A stretch of DNA of 64,000 nt from contig QKCN01000079.1 of assembly GCA_003245675.1 (NCBI GenBank), forward strand, positions 1 to 64,000, given 5' to 3'. Positions 27,352 to 37,972 of this stretch are shown in pieces; position 1 is the first letter of the stretch; each line of letters opens with the position of its first letter. A program made the position numbers and the translations under genes. The notes under the pieces were generated by a model. The model had not been told where the DNA came from, searched no databases, and worked only from the letters and a program-made list of their open reading frames with translations. Source of the DNA: Bacteriovoracaceae bacterium. GTDB lineage: Bacteria; Bdellovibrionota; Bacteriovoracia; Bacteriovoracales; Bacteriovoracaceae.

Positions 27352-28635
27352 ATGCTCAAGAAGATCACTTACTTTTCGGCAGCCTACCTTCTTGCATTAA
27401 CGCTAAGTTCTGCGGTCCATGCAAGAACAAGTGCCAAAGACTTCATTTCATTTCAAAATGAAATTCAAGTACACTGCCAAAACAAGAAAAATGCCCTTGA
27501 GTATTACAACATCAAGATATCGCCTAAAGATCAATCCTGGAAAGTCCAAGGTCCTGCAGAGCTCCAAGAATTCGAAGGCAGCTTTAAATGGGAAAGAAAA
27601 GTCCGTTTTCGCAAATCAGGTCGTATCCATTATGATTTTCGCGGAAAACTCGGGAAACACTGGAGAGAAGGGAAACTCAGACTCTCTTTTACCAACAAAC
27701 GAATTCAAGGAGAGGGGGAAGGACATATTGAATTTGATAAAGAAAGAGCAAATCTTTTCTGTTTTATAAAAAAAGGTTTGATAAAAAAAGAGGCATCCCC
27801 AAAAAACTTTCTTAAAAAAGGAGTTGATGCAACGATCGAGAGCGTTGGAACTTGGCTAGGTGATACCCGCATCCATCGCAAGAGCAGCCTGACGAAACAA
27901 GAACAAATTGAAGAGATGAACGCCCTTTTATTGCCTGGAGATATCTTAGTTGAACGCAGAGATTGGTTTCTTAGTAACTTCTTTATTAATGAATTCTGGA
28001 CTCATAGTCTTCTCTACCTCGGCTCACCAGAAAAAGCAGGAGAATACTTTGATAACGATGAAGAAACCTACAATTACTTTGCAGCACGAGGATACCATGG
28101 TTTCCTCAACTACGTTCAAATTCATTTCCCAGAAGTCTATGAAAAATGGACAAGCGGAAACAATGGTCGCCTACTAGAATCAACCAGTGACGGAGTAGTC
28201 CTCAATAATTTTGGAGACAGTGACGGCTATCTCCCCGATCACATTGGTGCGGTTCGTCCTCGCCTCCGCCCTCTTGAAAAAGCATTGGCGCTAACAAAAG
28301 CTCTTTCGTACTATGGAACCCCCTACGATTTTGATTTTGATTTTACGGATGATTCTCGAATTGTTTGCTCCGAGCTTGTAGAAAGAGCATATGCCCCACA
28401 AGAAGGAGCTTCTGGAGTGAATTTTAAATTAGGGAATATGCCCTTTGGGAAAAAAGGCTTATCCCCTAATTCAATTATTAAACAATACTACCAAAAGTAC
28501 AGGTCTCCTCGTCAGCAACTAGATTTTGTCTATTACATCAAAGGAGATGAAGAAAAAGGTACTTCGACTTCTGCCTCCGAAAAAGAGCTTCGCTTTTCTT
28601 GGAGAAAAAAAGGCGGGATCATCGGAGAAGAATAA
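27352..28635 (+). CDS. YiiX/YebB-like permuted NlpC/P60 cysteine hydrolase, secreted
   Basis: 'LLPGDILVERRDW...WTHSLLYLGSPE' and 'SRIVCSELVERAY'; signal peptide from M at 27352. Confidence 0.75.
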   Translation: MLKKITYFSAAYLLALTLSSAVHARTSAKDFISFQNEIQVHCQNKKNALEYYNIKISPKDQSWKVQGPAELQEFEGSFKWERKVRFRKSGRIHYDFRGKLGKHWREGKLRLSFTNKRIQGEGEGHIEFDKERANLFCFIKKGLIKKEASPKNFLKKGVDATIESVGTWLGDTRIHRKSSLTKQEQIEEMNALLLPGDILVERRDWFLSNFFINEFWTHSLLYLGSPEKAGEYFDNDEETYNYFAARGYHGFLNYVQIHFPEVYEKWTSGNNGRLLESTSDGVVLNNFGDSDGYLPDHIGAVRPRLRPLEKALALTKALSYYGTPYDFDFDFTDDSRIVCSELVERAYAPQEGASGVNFKLGNMPFGKKGLSPNSIIKQYYQKYRSPRQQLDFVYYIKGDEEKGTSTSASEKELRFSWRKKGGIIGEE

Positions 28636-28655
28636 TAGGATTAAAAGAAGAAATC

Positions 28656-29063
28656 CTATTGTTCAACAATCTCTACTTTAACATTGGGGTGCAAAGACCG
28701 ATGCACAGGGCAGGCATCAATGCAGGCACGATATTTTTTCTTATTCTCTTCTTTAATGCCTTCGGCAAATTTGAGTTTGAGAATAAGATGTCCTACTTGG
28801 CGAGGGTTCTCCGTCATATTCTTTTCAATTTCAATTGTCGTGCCATCAAGTTTTTCGCCATTATTGGCCGCAACCTTACTCATAATCGACATAATACAGG
28901 CTGGAAGTGAAGCGGCAAAAAGGTCTGTGGGAGAGAAACTTCTCCCTTTTCCGCCATTGTCTACAGGCAAATCAGTTCTAATCACAGCACCACTTGGTGT
29001 GTGCACAAGCTCAACTTGATCATCTCCAATATAGGTTGTCTTCATAATAACGCCCATATGCAT
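28656..29063 (-). CDS. OsmC family protein
   Basis: 'GGKGRSFSPTDLFAASLPACIMSIM', 'CPVHRSL'. Confidence 0.92.
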   Translation of the reverse strand: MHMGVIMKTTYIGDDQVELVHTPSGAVIRTDLPVDNGGKGRSFSPTDLFAASLPACIMSIMSKVAANNGEKLDGTTIEIEKNMTENPRQVGHLILKLKFAEGIKEENKKKYRACIDACPVHRSLHPNVKVEIVEQ

Positions 29064-29069
29064 ACTCCT

Positions 29070-29714
29070 TTAAATAATATTTAATAGATCTTCTGGGGAC
29101 GAAAGAACCAGTTTTGCCCCACTCTGTTCAAGTTCATCGACTCCTCGAAAGCCCCAGGCTGCTCCAACGCCTATCATTCCACAGTTTTGGGCAAAGATCA
29201 TATCAACGTCAGAATCGCCGAGGTAGGCAACATTGTCGGGAGAGAGATTTAAAAGACCCTGCACTGATTCAAACATGGCACGATCTGGTTTCATCGGCAA
29301 TTTATCGGTAGCCCCCAAAACAAATTCAAAGGGGACATTCTTAAAAAACTTACGCACCATCTCTTTGGTAAACCCATCGGGCTTATTAGAGAGAACACCA
29401 ATTTGCACACCCTGTTTATGAAGTCCTTCAAGTAATCTTTCGATTCCATTATAAGGGCGAGTCTTGTTGGCATAGAGTTTAGCATAAGCCGTTTCAAACT
29501 CAGGCAAAATATCTTGTGCGACTTGAAGATTTGTCCCTTTGGGTAAAGCACGCTCAATAAGAGTGATAGCACCACCACCGACCATATGTTTGTAATCTTC
29601 TGCGGGGTGAATGGGAAGTCCTCTTTGCGCCAATGAAGTATTCACGCAATCTGCAATATCTTCGATGGTATCCAATAAAGTTCCATCTAAATCAAAAATA
29701 ACACCTTTGATCAC
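29070..29714 (-). CDS. HAD hydrolase, phosphoglycolate phosphatase-like
   Basis: 'IFDLDGTLLDT', 'VLSNKPDG', 'YLGDSDVDM'. Confidence 0.88.
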   Translation of the reverse strand: MIKGVIFDLDGTLLDTIEDIADCVNTSLAQRGLPIHPAEDYKHMVGGGAITLIERALPKGTNLQVAQDILPEFETAYAKLYANKTRPYNGIERLLEGLHKQGVQIGVLSNKPDGFTKEMVRKFFKNVPFEFVLGATDKLPMKPDRAMFESVQGLLNLSPDNVAYLGDSDVDMIFAQNCGMIGVGAAWGFRGVDELEQSGAKLVLSSPEDLLNII

Positions 29715-29725
29715 TATTGATCTCC

Positions 29726-31228
29726 TTATGATAACTTCATGCTACCCGTTTCAATGAAGCGCTGATGTAACTCAAATGCACGTCCGAGCACATGAGGAAT
29801 GTGTCTAGAAGGTGCATGCTCTAATCCATAGCTTAAATATTCTGATAAATAGTCTCGATAGTCGGGATGGGCCAAATTACTAATAACTTTCTTCGCTTTG
29901 TTCACTGGAGAAAGCCCTCGCAAATCAGCAATCCCCTGTTCCGTTACCAAAATTTCTACTGAATGTTCATTGTGATCAACGTGAGTCACCATCGGAACAA
30001 TATTAGAAATCGCTCCCCCCTTAGAGGTCGAAGGACACATGAAAATAGAAAGATAGGCATTACGACAAAAGTCTCCACTTCCTCCAATACCATTCATCAT
30101 TTTGGAGCCCAACACGTTTGTGGAATTCACATTGCCAAAAATATCCATTTCAAGTGCGGCATTCATAGAAATCAAACCTAAGCGACGAATGAGTTCAGGA
30201 TGATTGGAAATCTCCTGTGGTCTTAGCATAATTTTTTTCTTAAAAATCTCAATATCTTTAACAAATTTTTCGTTTCCTTCGGCCGAGAACGTAAGTGCAG
30301 AAGTAGAGCAGAAATTCAAACGATCGGCTTCGTGAATCCAAAAGAAAGCATCTTGCATAACTTCAGTAAAAAGAGTCACATTGGAAATCCCGGGCAGCGT
30401 TGCAAATTGGGAAAGAACAGCATTAGCAATATTACCCACGCCAGATTGATAAGGAAGCCCTTTGGGTAGTCGACCTTTTTTCTCTTCATGCAAAAGAAAA
30501 TCCACTACATTTTCTGCAATTTTCTTTTCAACCTCTCCTGGCTCTCTAAAAGGTGCGGCCGCATCTTTCTTGTCAGTCCACACGATTCCCTTAATTTTCT
30601 GGGGGTCGACTTGCACATAAGGAGAGCCAATGCGATCTCCTGCGGAATAAATAGGAATTTCGCGCCGATGTGGAGGATCCAGCGGAATATAATTGTCATG
30701 CATTTCCTTGAGCTCTTGCGGCACGGACTGGTTGTACTCAATAATTATTTGATCGGCCATTTGCAAATAAGTCGGACTGTTGCCATTACTCATCGTCAAA
30801 TAGACTTTACCATCATCAGTCACATCACAAGCTTCAACTAAGGCCGTCGTTACCTTATCCATAAAACCATAACGCAAATTCTGAGCAAGCTGAGAAAGGT
30901 GGTAATCAGCGTATTCTGTCGCCCCACTATTAATCTCACTGCGCAAAGAAGCATTGGATTGGTAAGGCATTCTCTTCTTTAAAACTTTACCGCGGGCCAA
31001 AGCTCCATCGAGTTCATCGCCAGTACTTGCTCCAGTATAGAGCGTGACTTTAAATTCTCGTCCTGCCTCTCTTTCTAGCTCACCCTTTTGGGCGATAGCA
31101 GTTGGTACGACTTTGGGATGGCCTGCCGGAGTAAAGCCAGAAGCGCCGATGATTTCTCCATTTTTGATAAAATTCGCTGCTTCATCAGCAGACATCTTTT
31201 TTTGCTGCAATATTTGGGAATAATTCAT
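29726..31228 (-). CDS. Acetyl-CoA hydrolase/transferase (succinyl-CoA:acetate CoA-transferase-like)
   Basis: 'GASGFTPAGHPK', 'SGVGNIANAVLS', 'MFMC...TEQGIADLRGLSP'-type motifs over 500 aa. Confidence 0.9.
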   Translation of the reverse strand: MNYSQILQQKKMSADEAANFIKNGEIIGASGFTPAGHPKVVPTAIAQKGELEREAGREFKVTLYTGASTGDELDGALARGKVLKKRMPYQSNASLRSEINSGATEYADYHLSQLAQNLRYGFMDKVTTALVEACDVTDDGKVYLTMSNGNSPTYLQMADQIIIEYNQSVPQELKEMHDNYIPLDPPHRREIPIYSAGDRIGSPYVQVDPQKIKGIVWTDKKDAAAPFREPGEVEKKIAENVVDFLLHEEKKGRLPKGLPYQSGVGNIANAVLSQFATLPGISNVTLFTEVMQDAFFWIHEADRLNFCSTSALTFSAEGNEKFVKDIEIFKKKIMLRPQEISNHPELIRRLGLISMNAALEMDIFGNVNSTNVLGSKMMNGIGGSGDFCRNAYLSIFMCPSTSKGGAISNIVPMVTHVDHNEHSVEILVTEQGIADLRGLSPVNKAKKVISNLAHPDYRDYLSEYLSYGLEHAPSRHIPHVLGRAFELHQRFIETGSMKLS

Positions 31229-31338
31229 GAAAATCTCCTTAAAAACCCCTCTTTTTTACCTTAAAGCATTTAGTTTTGCCACCAATGAAGGTAGGATATA
31301 AGTATTCAATCGTGGACTTTTTGAACAAGGATGTGCTG

Positions 31339-33006
31339 ATGGCCCAACTAGCTGAAATTTTATCAACTATTGATTCTCATATTGGGGGATCTTCTTGGTT
31401 TGTATTCCTGCTCTTAGGAACAGGACTCTTCTTTACTTTTTACCTAAAATTCCCACAAATTCGCTACTTTGCCCACGCGATTCGCTGTGCCAGTGGCAAA
31501 TACGATAAGGATTCTGATGAAGGTGATACTTCTCACTTTCAGGCGCTTGCCACGGCCCTTTCTGGAACAATTGGAACGGGCAATATTGGAGGAGTCGCTT
31601 TAGCCATTCACCTCGGCGGACCTGCTGCCCTTTTCTGGATGTGGTTAACGGCCTTTTTAGGGATGACATCAAAATTTGTTGAAGTGACTCTCTCACATAA
31701 ATACCGTGAAAAAGACAGTAATGGCCAAATCGCCGGTGGCCCCATGTACTACATGAAAAACCGCCTAAATTGGAAGTGGATGTCCATTATCTTTGCTGCG
31801 GCGACTGTAATCTCCTCTTTTGGAACAGGAAATCTTCCCCAAATCAATAGTATCTCAAACTCTATCTTTGCCACCTTTGGTATTGATCATAAAATTACGG
31901 GTTTTGTCTTGTCCATTTTATTGGCCGCAGTCATTTTAGGAGGAATTAGTCGCATCTCCAAAGTGACAGAAAAACTCGTCCCTATTATGGCCATATTTTA
32001 TTTCTTAGGGGGACTCTCTGTTATCCTCTACAATGCAGGAAACATCATTCCTTCTTTTATCCAAATCTTTTCTGACGTCTTCACTGGAACTGCGGCGACG
32101 GGAGGATTTCTAGGTGCAACTTTTAGTTATGCTTTTAATCGTGGAGTCAATCGCGGATTATTTTCCAATGAAGCTGGTCAAGGTTCTGCCCCCATTGCCC
32201 ATGCGGCTGCCCGTGCCCATGAACCAGTATCTGAAGGCGTTGTGGCGATTTTGGAACCTTTCATCGATACCATCATAATCTGTACGTTGACAGGACTGAT
32301 TCTACTTGCCTCGGGAGCGTGGAAAGAAAAAGTGCGCAATACCTTTCAATTTACGGATATGGAAATTATCTCCAAGCAATTAAGTGATAATAACCAAACA
32401 GACCGCCAGCTCTTACGTCAGCATATTTTGGAAACAAAATCCCTTCCACTTTTTTCAGGAAAAGTTGTTTTACAAGATGGCGAACTTGAAAATAAAGAAT
32501 TGAGCATCATCCACTCTCGCTCGCTTGCGGAGAAAGTTCAATTTTTCAAAGGGGAAAAACCGTTTACGGGAACTCTCAAAATTCATGAAGGGAAAGTCGA
32601 TTTGACTAACAATGAAGATCTAGTCGTGACAGGCAAGTCACTCCTTCACTCCGCACCACTAACGACTTATGCCTTTACCAAAGGGTTCTTTGGGGATTGG
32701 GGCCAATACATTGTCTCAATTGGGCTTTTACTTTTTGCCTTCTCCACAGTTATTTCCTGGTCGTACTATGGTGATCGGGCCATGACTTTTCTCTTTGGCA
32801 CCAAATCAGTATTCTACTTTCGCATCGCTTATGTCATTGGATTTTTCCTAGCATCTTTTACAGATACAACAATCGTTTGGATTTTTTCGGGCATTGCCAT
32901 TGCCTGTATGACGATCCCGAACTTGATTGGAATTCTATTCTTGCACAAAGATATGAAAGAAACGGTTTCGGACTATTGGAAGCAGTTTAAAGAAGAAAAT
33001 CCTTAA
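31339..33006 (+). CDS. Alanine/glycine:cation symporter (AGCS) family protein with large loop insertion
   Basis: '[18 protein letters not shown]', '[21 protein letters not shown]', '[14 protein letters not shown]'. Start may be at 31276 or 31339. Confidence 0.92.
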   Translation: MAQLAEILSTIDSHIGGSSWFVFLLLGTGLFFTFYLKFPQIRYFAHAIRCASGKYDKDSDEGDTSHFQALATALSGTIGTGNIGGVALAIHLGGPAALFWMWLTAFLGMTSKFVEVTLSHKYREKDSNGQIAGGPMYYMKNRLNWKWMSIIFAAATVISSFGTGNLPQINSISNSIFATFGIDHKITGFVLSILLAAVILGGISRISKVTEKLVPIMAIFYFLGGLSVILYNAGNIIPSFIQIFSDVFTGTAATGGFLGATFSYAFNRGVNRGLFSNEAGQGSAPIAHAAARAHEPVSEGVVAILEPFIDTIIICTLTGLILLASGAWKEKVRNTFQFTDMEIISKQLSDNNQTDRQLLRQHILETKSLPLFSGKVVLQDGELENKELSIIHSRSLAEKVQFFKGEKPFTGTLKIHEGKVDLTNNEDLVVTGKSLLHSAPLTTYAFTKGFFGDWGQYIVSIGLLLFAFSTVISWSYYGDRAMTFLFGTKSVFYFRIAYVIGFFLASFTDTTIVWIFSGIAIACMTIPNLIGILFLHKDMKETVSDYWKQFKEENP

Positions 33007-33008
33007 GC

Positions 33009-33079
33009 TTAGGTCCGTCCATACTTTTGCCAAGTACTGTGCTAGACGCAGTGCTTGGCAAAAGTATGGACGGACCTAA
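33009..33079. repeat. 31-bp inverted repeat (stem-loop)
   Basis: TTAGGTCCGTCCATACTTTTGCCAAGTACTG - 9 nt - CAGTGCTTGGCAAAAGTATGGACGGACCTAA; one T/G wobble position. Confidence 0.95.
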
Positions 33080-33085
33080 AAAGAC

Positions 33086-33529
33086 CTAAAAATCGCCCCA
33101 ATCACACTGGAGGCAGACAATTCCTTTTTCCCGCCACATCTTCACAACGCGCAAACGATCTTCGACGACAAAAAGAACTTGATACAGAGGAGCAATTTCT
33201 TGCTCATAAAATTCCCACTTAGTTATCTCATCACCGCGTTTATCCCCTATTTTTCTCATAATGAGTTTGGCATAAGGGACTTTATTTTCGGCCAACCAGC
33301 TTTCAGTTGCGGCCCGATGATATTCTGGACGCCCTGTCAAAAGGACGGTTTCGACGCCCTCTTTTTTCATGGCAATAATCAAATCCAAACACCAAGGATT
33401 CACAGGATCATGAACAAGGGAAGTATGAAAAGAACGCCAATCTTTGGGCTCCTGTTCCACAAAATGAACGCGATGATTTACATCACATAAAGTACCATCT
33501 AAATCTACGATAATTGCCTTTTGTTTCAC
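33086..33529 (-). CDS. HAD phosphatase, polynucleotide kinase 3'-phosphatase-like
   Basis: 'AIIVDLDGTLCDVNHR', 'VLLTGRPEYHRAATESWL', 'VVEDRLRVVKMWREKGI'. Confidence 0.8.
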   Translation of the reverse strand: MKQKAIIVDLDGTLCDVNHRVHFVEQEPKDWRSFHTSLVHDPVNPWCLDLIIAMKKEGVETVLLTGRPEYHRAATESWLAENKVPYAKLIMRKIGDKRGDEITKWEFYEQEIAPLYQVLFVVEDRLRVVKMWREKGIVCLQCDWGDF

Positions 33530-33578
33530 TATTTCTCCTTGTAAAATAGAGCTTCAATATAACAATAAGGACGCCACA

Positions 33579-34364
33579 ATGAAAATGCTCTTTATCTTTT
33601 TTCTTCCCCTCTTCTTCATTTCTTGTGCCACAGATATCGATTTTAGAATTCCAACCAACCGTTTTGAGTCTCCTGAAACCAATGGCGGATTTTTAAGAGG
33701 TGAAATTGATCTAGGTTATGAGTCATCACAACGAGTTAGTCTAACAGAAATCTGGGATTATTCTATTTTTGGAATCGACTATGCCACGGAGGTATCCGAC
33801 GGAACATATATCAGTGAACGGCAGGAGCCTGTATTCAAATTATCCCTAGGCATACTCTCTCGCCTCGATCTTTTCACTCGCTCGAGCTATGACTCCCCTG
33901 ATATGTATGGCGCCAAATTTCAATTTTGGGGAACCCCTCGCCTTGCCAAACAGCCAGGCTTAAAGATGGCCATTGCTGCGTCGATAGGAAGTGATACTTG
34001 GGATGAATCAAATTTGACCGCCACTAATCCTGATAATCAAAATGAAATAGAATATGACTCTGAACTAACTGTTGATGCTTATGACCTCTCTTTTATTATG
34101 GGATATCGCCTAACTCCAAGTTTTCTCACTTATCTCAACATTTATTATTCCAACTATAATGCAGATGCCAGTCTCACCAAACCAGACCAAACAACACATG
34201 ACTATAGCTCAGATACAAACACTCAAGGCGCCCTTTTAGGGATTCAACTAGGTGAAAGAGGAATCGTCAAACTTGAAGCTGGCTATTCTAAAACTGAAGA
34301 TACAGAATCGGGAGCTGAAGACGAGCGTGTTAGTCTTGGCGCAAGCATTGGCCTAGGCTGGTAA
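33579..34364 (+). CDS. Lipoprotein/outer-membrane beta-barrel-like hypothetical
   Basis: N-terminal 'FFLPLFFISCATD' lipobox; alternating beta-like C-terminus. Confidence 0.7.
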   Translation: MKMLFIFFLPLFFISCATDIDFRIPTNRFESPETNGGFLRGEIDLGYESSQRVSLTEIWDYSIFGIDYATEVSDGTYISERQEPVFKLSLGILSRLDLFTRSSYDSPDMYGAKFQFWGTPRLAKQPGLKMAIAASIGSDTWDESNLTATNPDNQNEIEYDSELTVDAYDLSFIMGYRLTPSFLTYLNIYYSNYNADASLTKPDQTTHDYSSDTNTQGALLGIQLGERGIVKLEAGYSKTEDTESGAEDERVSLGASIGLGW

Positions 34365-34366
34365 GC

Positions 34367-35203
34367 TTAAGCCTTTAAAAAATCCCAAACCAAGTTTTTA
34401 ACAATTTGTAAGCGATACTCTTTGGTCGACCGAATATCATCCATTGGACAAATATTCTGTTCGATCAAGCGATCCAACTCTTCCCTTTTTAATAGTGGAA
34501 GTTGCTGTCCCTTTAAAAAGTCTTCGAGGAATCGACAACGCAAAGGAAATGCAGCAATTGATCCCAAGGCAATACGAACGTCTTCGATGGTTTCTCCATT
34601 CATTTTCAAAAGTGCGGCCATAACAACTTTAGAAATACTTTGCGCCTTACGAGTTCCTACCTTTTTAAAATAAGAGCGATCCCAAGTATTCCCTTTGGGC
34701 AAAAGAATTTGCGTCAACAATTCTCCAGAACGCAAATCCATTTTTTTATAACCTTGATGAAAATCCGTATATGCAATATTTCTTTTTTCTTTTTGTGTTT
34801 GTAGCTCCAATAAAGCATTATACACAAGTAGCACAGGCAGAGAATCTCCCGCAGGGGAAGCATTAACAATATTGCCTCCCAGAGTTCCTCTGTTTTGAAT
34901 TGCAACTGAAGCAGTCTCTCTTGCTGCTTGGGCCAAGAGAGGAAATTCAGCAAGAACCAGATCAGAGTTCAATATTTGTCGATAAGTCGTTAATGCTCCA
35001 ATGGCAATACCCCAATCCTTCTCATTAATATTTTTAAGAGATGGCAAAGCATTGATATCTAAAAAACGAACATCACTTAAAGATCCCGCATGCTTTTGCA
35101 CCATCAAATCAGTCCCCCCGGCCAAAACTTTTAGCTGAGAGTCTTTACTGAGTAAATTTAGGGCCTCGTCAAGGCTGGAAGCTTTTAGATATTCTTTCAT
35201 CAC
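34367..35203 (-). CDS. Xanthine dehydrogenase family FAD-binding subunit
   Basis: 'VLAGGTDLMVQKHAG', 'IQNRGTLGGNIVNASPAGDSLPVLL'. Confidence 0.9.
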   Translation of the reverse strand: MMKEYLKASSLDEALNLLSKDSQLKVLAGGTDLMVQKHAGSLSDVRFLDINALPSLKNINEKDWGIAIGALTTYRQILNSDLVLAEFPLLAQAARETASVAIQNRGTLGGNIVNASPAGDSLPVLLVYNALLELQTQKEKRNIAYTDFHQGYKKMDLRSGELLTQILLPKGNTWDRSYFKKVGTRKAQSISKVVMAALLKMNGETIEDVRIALGSIAAFPLRCRFLEDFLKGQQLPLLKREELDRLIEQNICPMDDIRSTKEYRLQIVKNLVWDFLKA

Positions 35204-35665
35204 TTACTCCTTATTTAGTGCCTCGAAAATAGCTTCCACAATGCGCACATACCCCGTGCAACGGCAGAGGTTTCCAGAGATTGCCTCTTTTATTTGTTGC
35301 CGAGTGGGATTCTCAATTTTGCGGGCCAATTCCAATGCGGCCATCATCATTCCGGGAGTGCAAAACCCGCACTGTGAAGCATTGTGGACGAGAAATGCTT
35401 TTTCGAGTCGTTCTTTTATTTTTTGATAGCGGTGGCTTTCCAAAGTATCAATGCGTTGTCCTGCGACTTGTCCAATAGGAATCAAGCAAGATGTGACCAA
35501 TTCGCCATTTAAAAATACGGCACAGGCCCCACACTCACCTTCGCCACATCCTTCTTTAATACTGGTCAAAGAAAAACGCGTACGCAAGACATCCAGCAGG
35601 CGCTCGATGGGATAAGCGTTCACCACGACGGGCTCTCCGTTTAATATAAAACTTATGCTTTTCAT
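35204..35665 (-). CDS. Xanthine dehydrogenase family 2Fe-2S subunit
   Basis: 'GCGEGECGACAV', 'CGFCTPGMMMA', 'GNLCRCTGY'. Confidence 0.95.
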   Translation of the reverse strand: MKSISFILNGEPVVVNAYPIERLLDVLRTRFSLTSIKEGCGEGECGACAVFLNGELVTSCLIPIGQVAGQRIDTLESHRYQKIKERLEKAFLVHNASQCGFCTPGMMMAALELARKIENPTRQQIKEAISGNLCRCTGYVRIVEAIFEALNKE

Positions 35666-37908
35666 TTTGACTCCTTATCCAGTTTCAATGCATCTTCCGG
35701 CAAGAAGGGGATAAAAGTAATATCATTGCTCAAGACCATATCGAGCGCATTAATTACGGCGGGGGCAGATCCATCCAGCGGCAGCTCACCTAAACCTTTT
35801 GCTCCTTGAGGACCATAGAGAGACCCTGCTTCAAAAAAGCCTACGCGAATATCTCCAAAATCCAAAGAGGTTGGAATAATATAATTACTCATTTGATTAT
35901 TAATCATGCGGCCATCTTTGTAGACCGCCTTCTCAAAAAGGGCAAAACCAATCCCTTGTAAAACACCCCCCTGAACTTGACCTTCAGCCATTACAGGGTT
36001 AACGACTTTGCCAATTTCCTGTAAGGCATAAAAATCATCAACCCAAGTTTCTCCAGTCACCGAATCATAGGAAATCTCTGCGACATAAACACCCCAAGAA
36101 TAAGCGGCATAGGCTGACCCTTTGTATGTTTTTTCATCCCAGTGCATCTCTTTTGGATATTGATACTGCCCAAATATTTTTCTTTTTTGTTTTCGAAACT
36201 TGGCCAGCTTTTGCTGTTTTTCACCCCAAAGCTCATTCGCATCCCAAGAAAGTGAAGCTTGCTCTAACTCTTCTTTTAACTTAAATGCTGTATCTTCGAG
36301 AATTTTCCCCACAACCATCGTCGTCCGCGAGGCTACAGTCGGGCCCGAATTGGGAACAATGGATGTGTCGGGGCGATCGACAATGATTAATTGAAGAGGA
36401 AGAGATAGGGCATCACTAACAATTTGAGTTAGAACAGTCGTTGCCCCTTGCCCTATCTCTGTACTAGACACCTGAATATGAAGAAATCCTTCCTGATCAA
36501 TTTCCAGAGAAACGATGGACGCCATATCACGCTCACCAGATCCTGTAAAACCTCCTCCGTGAAAGAAAGTTGCAAGTCCAATTCCTTTTTTTAACGAAGA
36601 ACTTTTATTTTCTTCTGCAAAGCGATGGCGTTTTTTGATGAACTCAGTTTCTGCAAGAGCTTGATCCAGTAATTCATCCATATCTACCCCATCGGCAATA
36701 ACTTGTCCTGTGGCAGTCGTCAGCCCATCTTTTAGAAAGTTAAGGCGGCGCAACTCAACAGGATCAATATCCATCCGTCGGGCCGCAATATCCATATGTT
36801 TTTCGATGGCAAAAATACTTTGAGGAGCCCCAAAACCTCGGAAAGCCCCATTGGGGGGAGAATTCGTAGCAAGAGCATAAGCTTTGATATCAACATTTTC
36901 ACAAAAATAAGGCCCCAGAGCATGCAACGCTCCTCGCGATAAAACGACCTTACTCAGAGTCGCATAAGCTCCTCCATCAAGAACAAACTCAATCTGAACC
37001 GCGAGCAATTTCCCTTTACTATCAAACGATGTTTTTATGTGCGTGCGCGAAGGGTGGCGTTTGGTCGTTACCTGCAAATCCTCGCGTCGATCATAAATCA
37101 TCTTTACAGGCTTTCCTGAACGATAAGACAATAAAGCGGCATGTCCTGCCAAAACGGAAGGGTAATCTTCTTTGCCTCCAAAACCTCCGCCTGTTGTTTG
37201 CTGAACAACACGCACATTTTGATCAGCAAGACCAAACAATGTCTTCATCGCTCCTTGAACATAGTAAGGACATTGCATAGAACCCCAAATCGCAAGATTT
37301 TCTCTGGCATCATCAAATTCTGCAATAACCCCTTGCGTTTCAATATAAAGCTGTTCTTGGTGGCCGGTGTAATAAGTCCCCTCAATGACAGAAGCTGCTC
37401 CAGCAGGAGGAAAAGAATCATCACCTTTTTGAATATGAAATTTGGCCAAAATATTATCATTGCCCCAAAAAATTTTATCGCCATGATCTTGGGAATGCAT
37501 GGAAACTTCATAAGCTTCGTTTAAATCGACAACCGCAGGCAATTCTTCCACAATAATTTGAATACGTTTCAACGCCGCCTGGAGTTTATTTTTATCAGCA
37601 TGCGCTAACAAAAGAATTGCTTCACCGGGATGGTTGATTTTTTCTTCAACCAGAAAAGGTTGATCCTTTAAAATAGAAGCGACTCGATTTTCCCCAGGAA
37701 TATCGCCAGCACGCACGACAGTAAAACCAGTCCAATCAAATCGCGGATCAAATTTTATATCGCGCAGAATACCTCGAGCAACTTGAGATCGCACGGTTGC
37801 CCCATAAAGCATTTCTCCATCCTGCAAGTCATCAATATAGCGAGCTCGCCCTTGAATTTTCTCAAGGCCTTCACGCCGCCAAACGCTTCTTCCAGTATTC
37901 TTTTTCAT
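35662..37908 (-). CDS. Xanthine dehydrogenase family molybdopterin-binding subunit
   Basis: 'QTTGGGFGGKEDYP', 'GAFRGFGAPQ', 'GPQGAKGLGELPL'. Confidence 0.93.
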   Translation of the reverse strand: MKKNTGRSVWRREGLEKIQGRARYIDDLQDGEMLYGATVRSQVARGILRDIKFDPRFDWTGFTVVRAGDIPGENRVASILKDQPFLVEEKINHPGEAILLLAHADKNKLQAALKRIQIIVEELPAVVDLNEAYEVSMHSQDHGDKIFWGNDNILAKFHIQKGDDSFPPAGAASVIEGTYYTGHQEQLYIETQGVIAEFDDARENLAIWGSMQCPYYVQGAMKTLFGLADQNVRVVQQTTGGGFGGKEDYPSVLAGHAALLSYRSGKPVKMIYDRREDLQVTTKRHPSRTHIKTSFDSKGKLLAVQIEFVLDGGAYATLSKVVLSRGALHALGPYFCENVDIKAYALATNSPPNGAFRGFGAPQSIFAIEKHMDIAARRMDIDPVELRRLNFLKDGLTTATGQVIADGVDMDELLDQALAETEFIKKRHRFAEENKSSSLKKGIGLATFFHGGGFTGSGERDMASIVSLEIDQEGFLHIQVSSTEIGQGATTVLTQIVSDALSLPLQLIIVDRPDTSIVPNSGPTVASRTTMVVGKILEDTAFKLKEELEQASLSWDANELWGEKQQKLAKFRKQKRKIFGQYQYPKEMHWDEKTYKGSAYAAYSWGVYVAEISYDSVTGETWVDDFYALQEIGKVVNPVMAEGQVQGGVLQGIGFALFEKAVYKDGRMINNQMSNYIIPTSLDFGDIRVGFFEAGSLYGPQGAKGLGELPLDGSAPAVINALDMVLSNDITFIPFLPEDALKLDKESK

Positions 37909-37972
37909 GCGCACCTCTTCTTGGACCCTCAAATGGTCCCACACAAAATAAGTGGCTTTTTAAGATGAAAAA

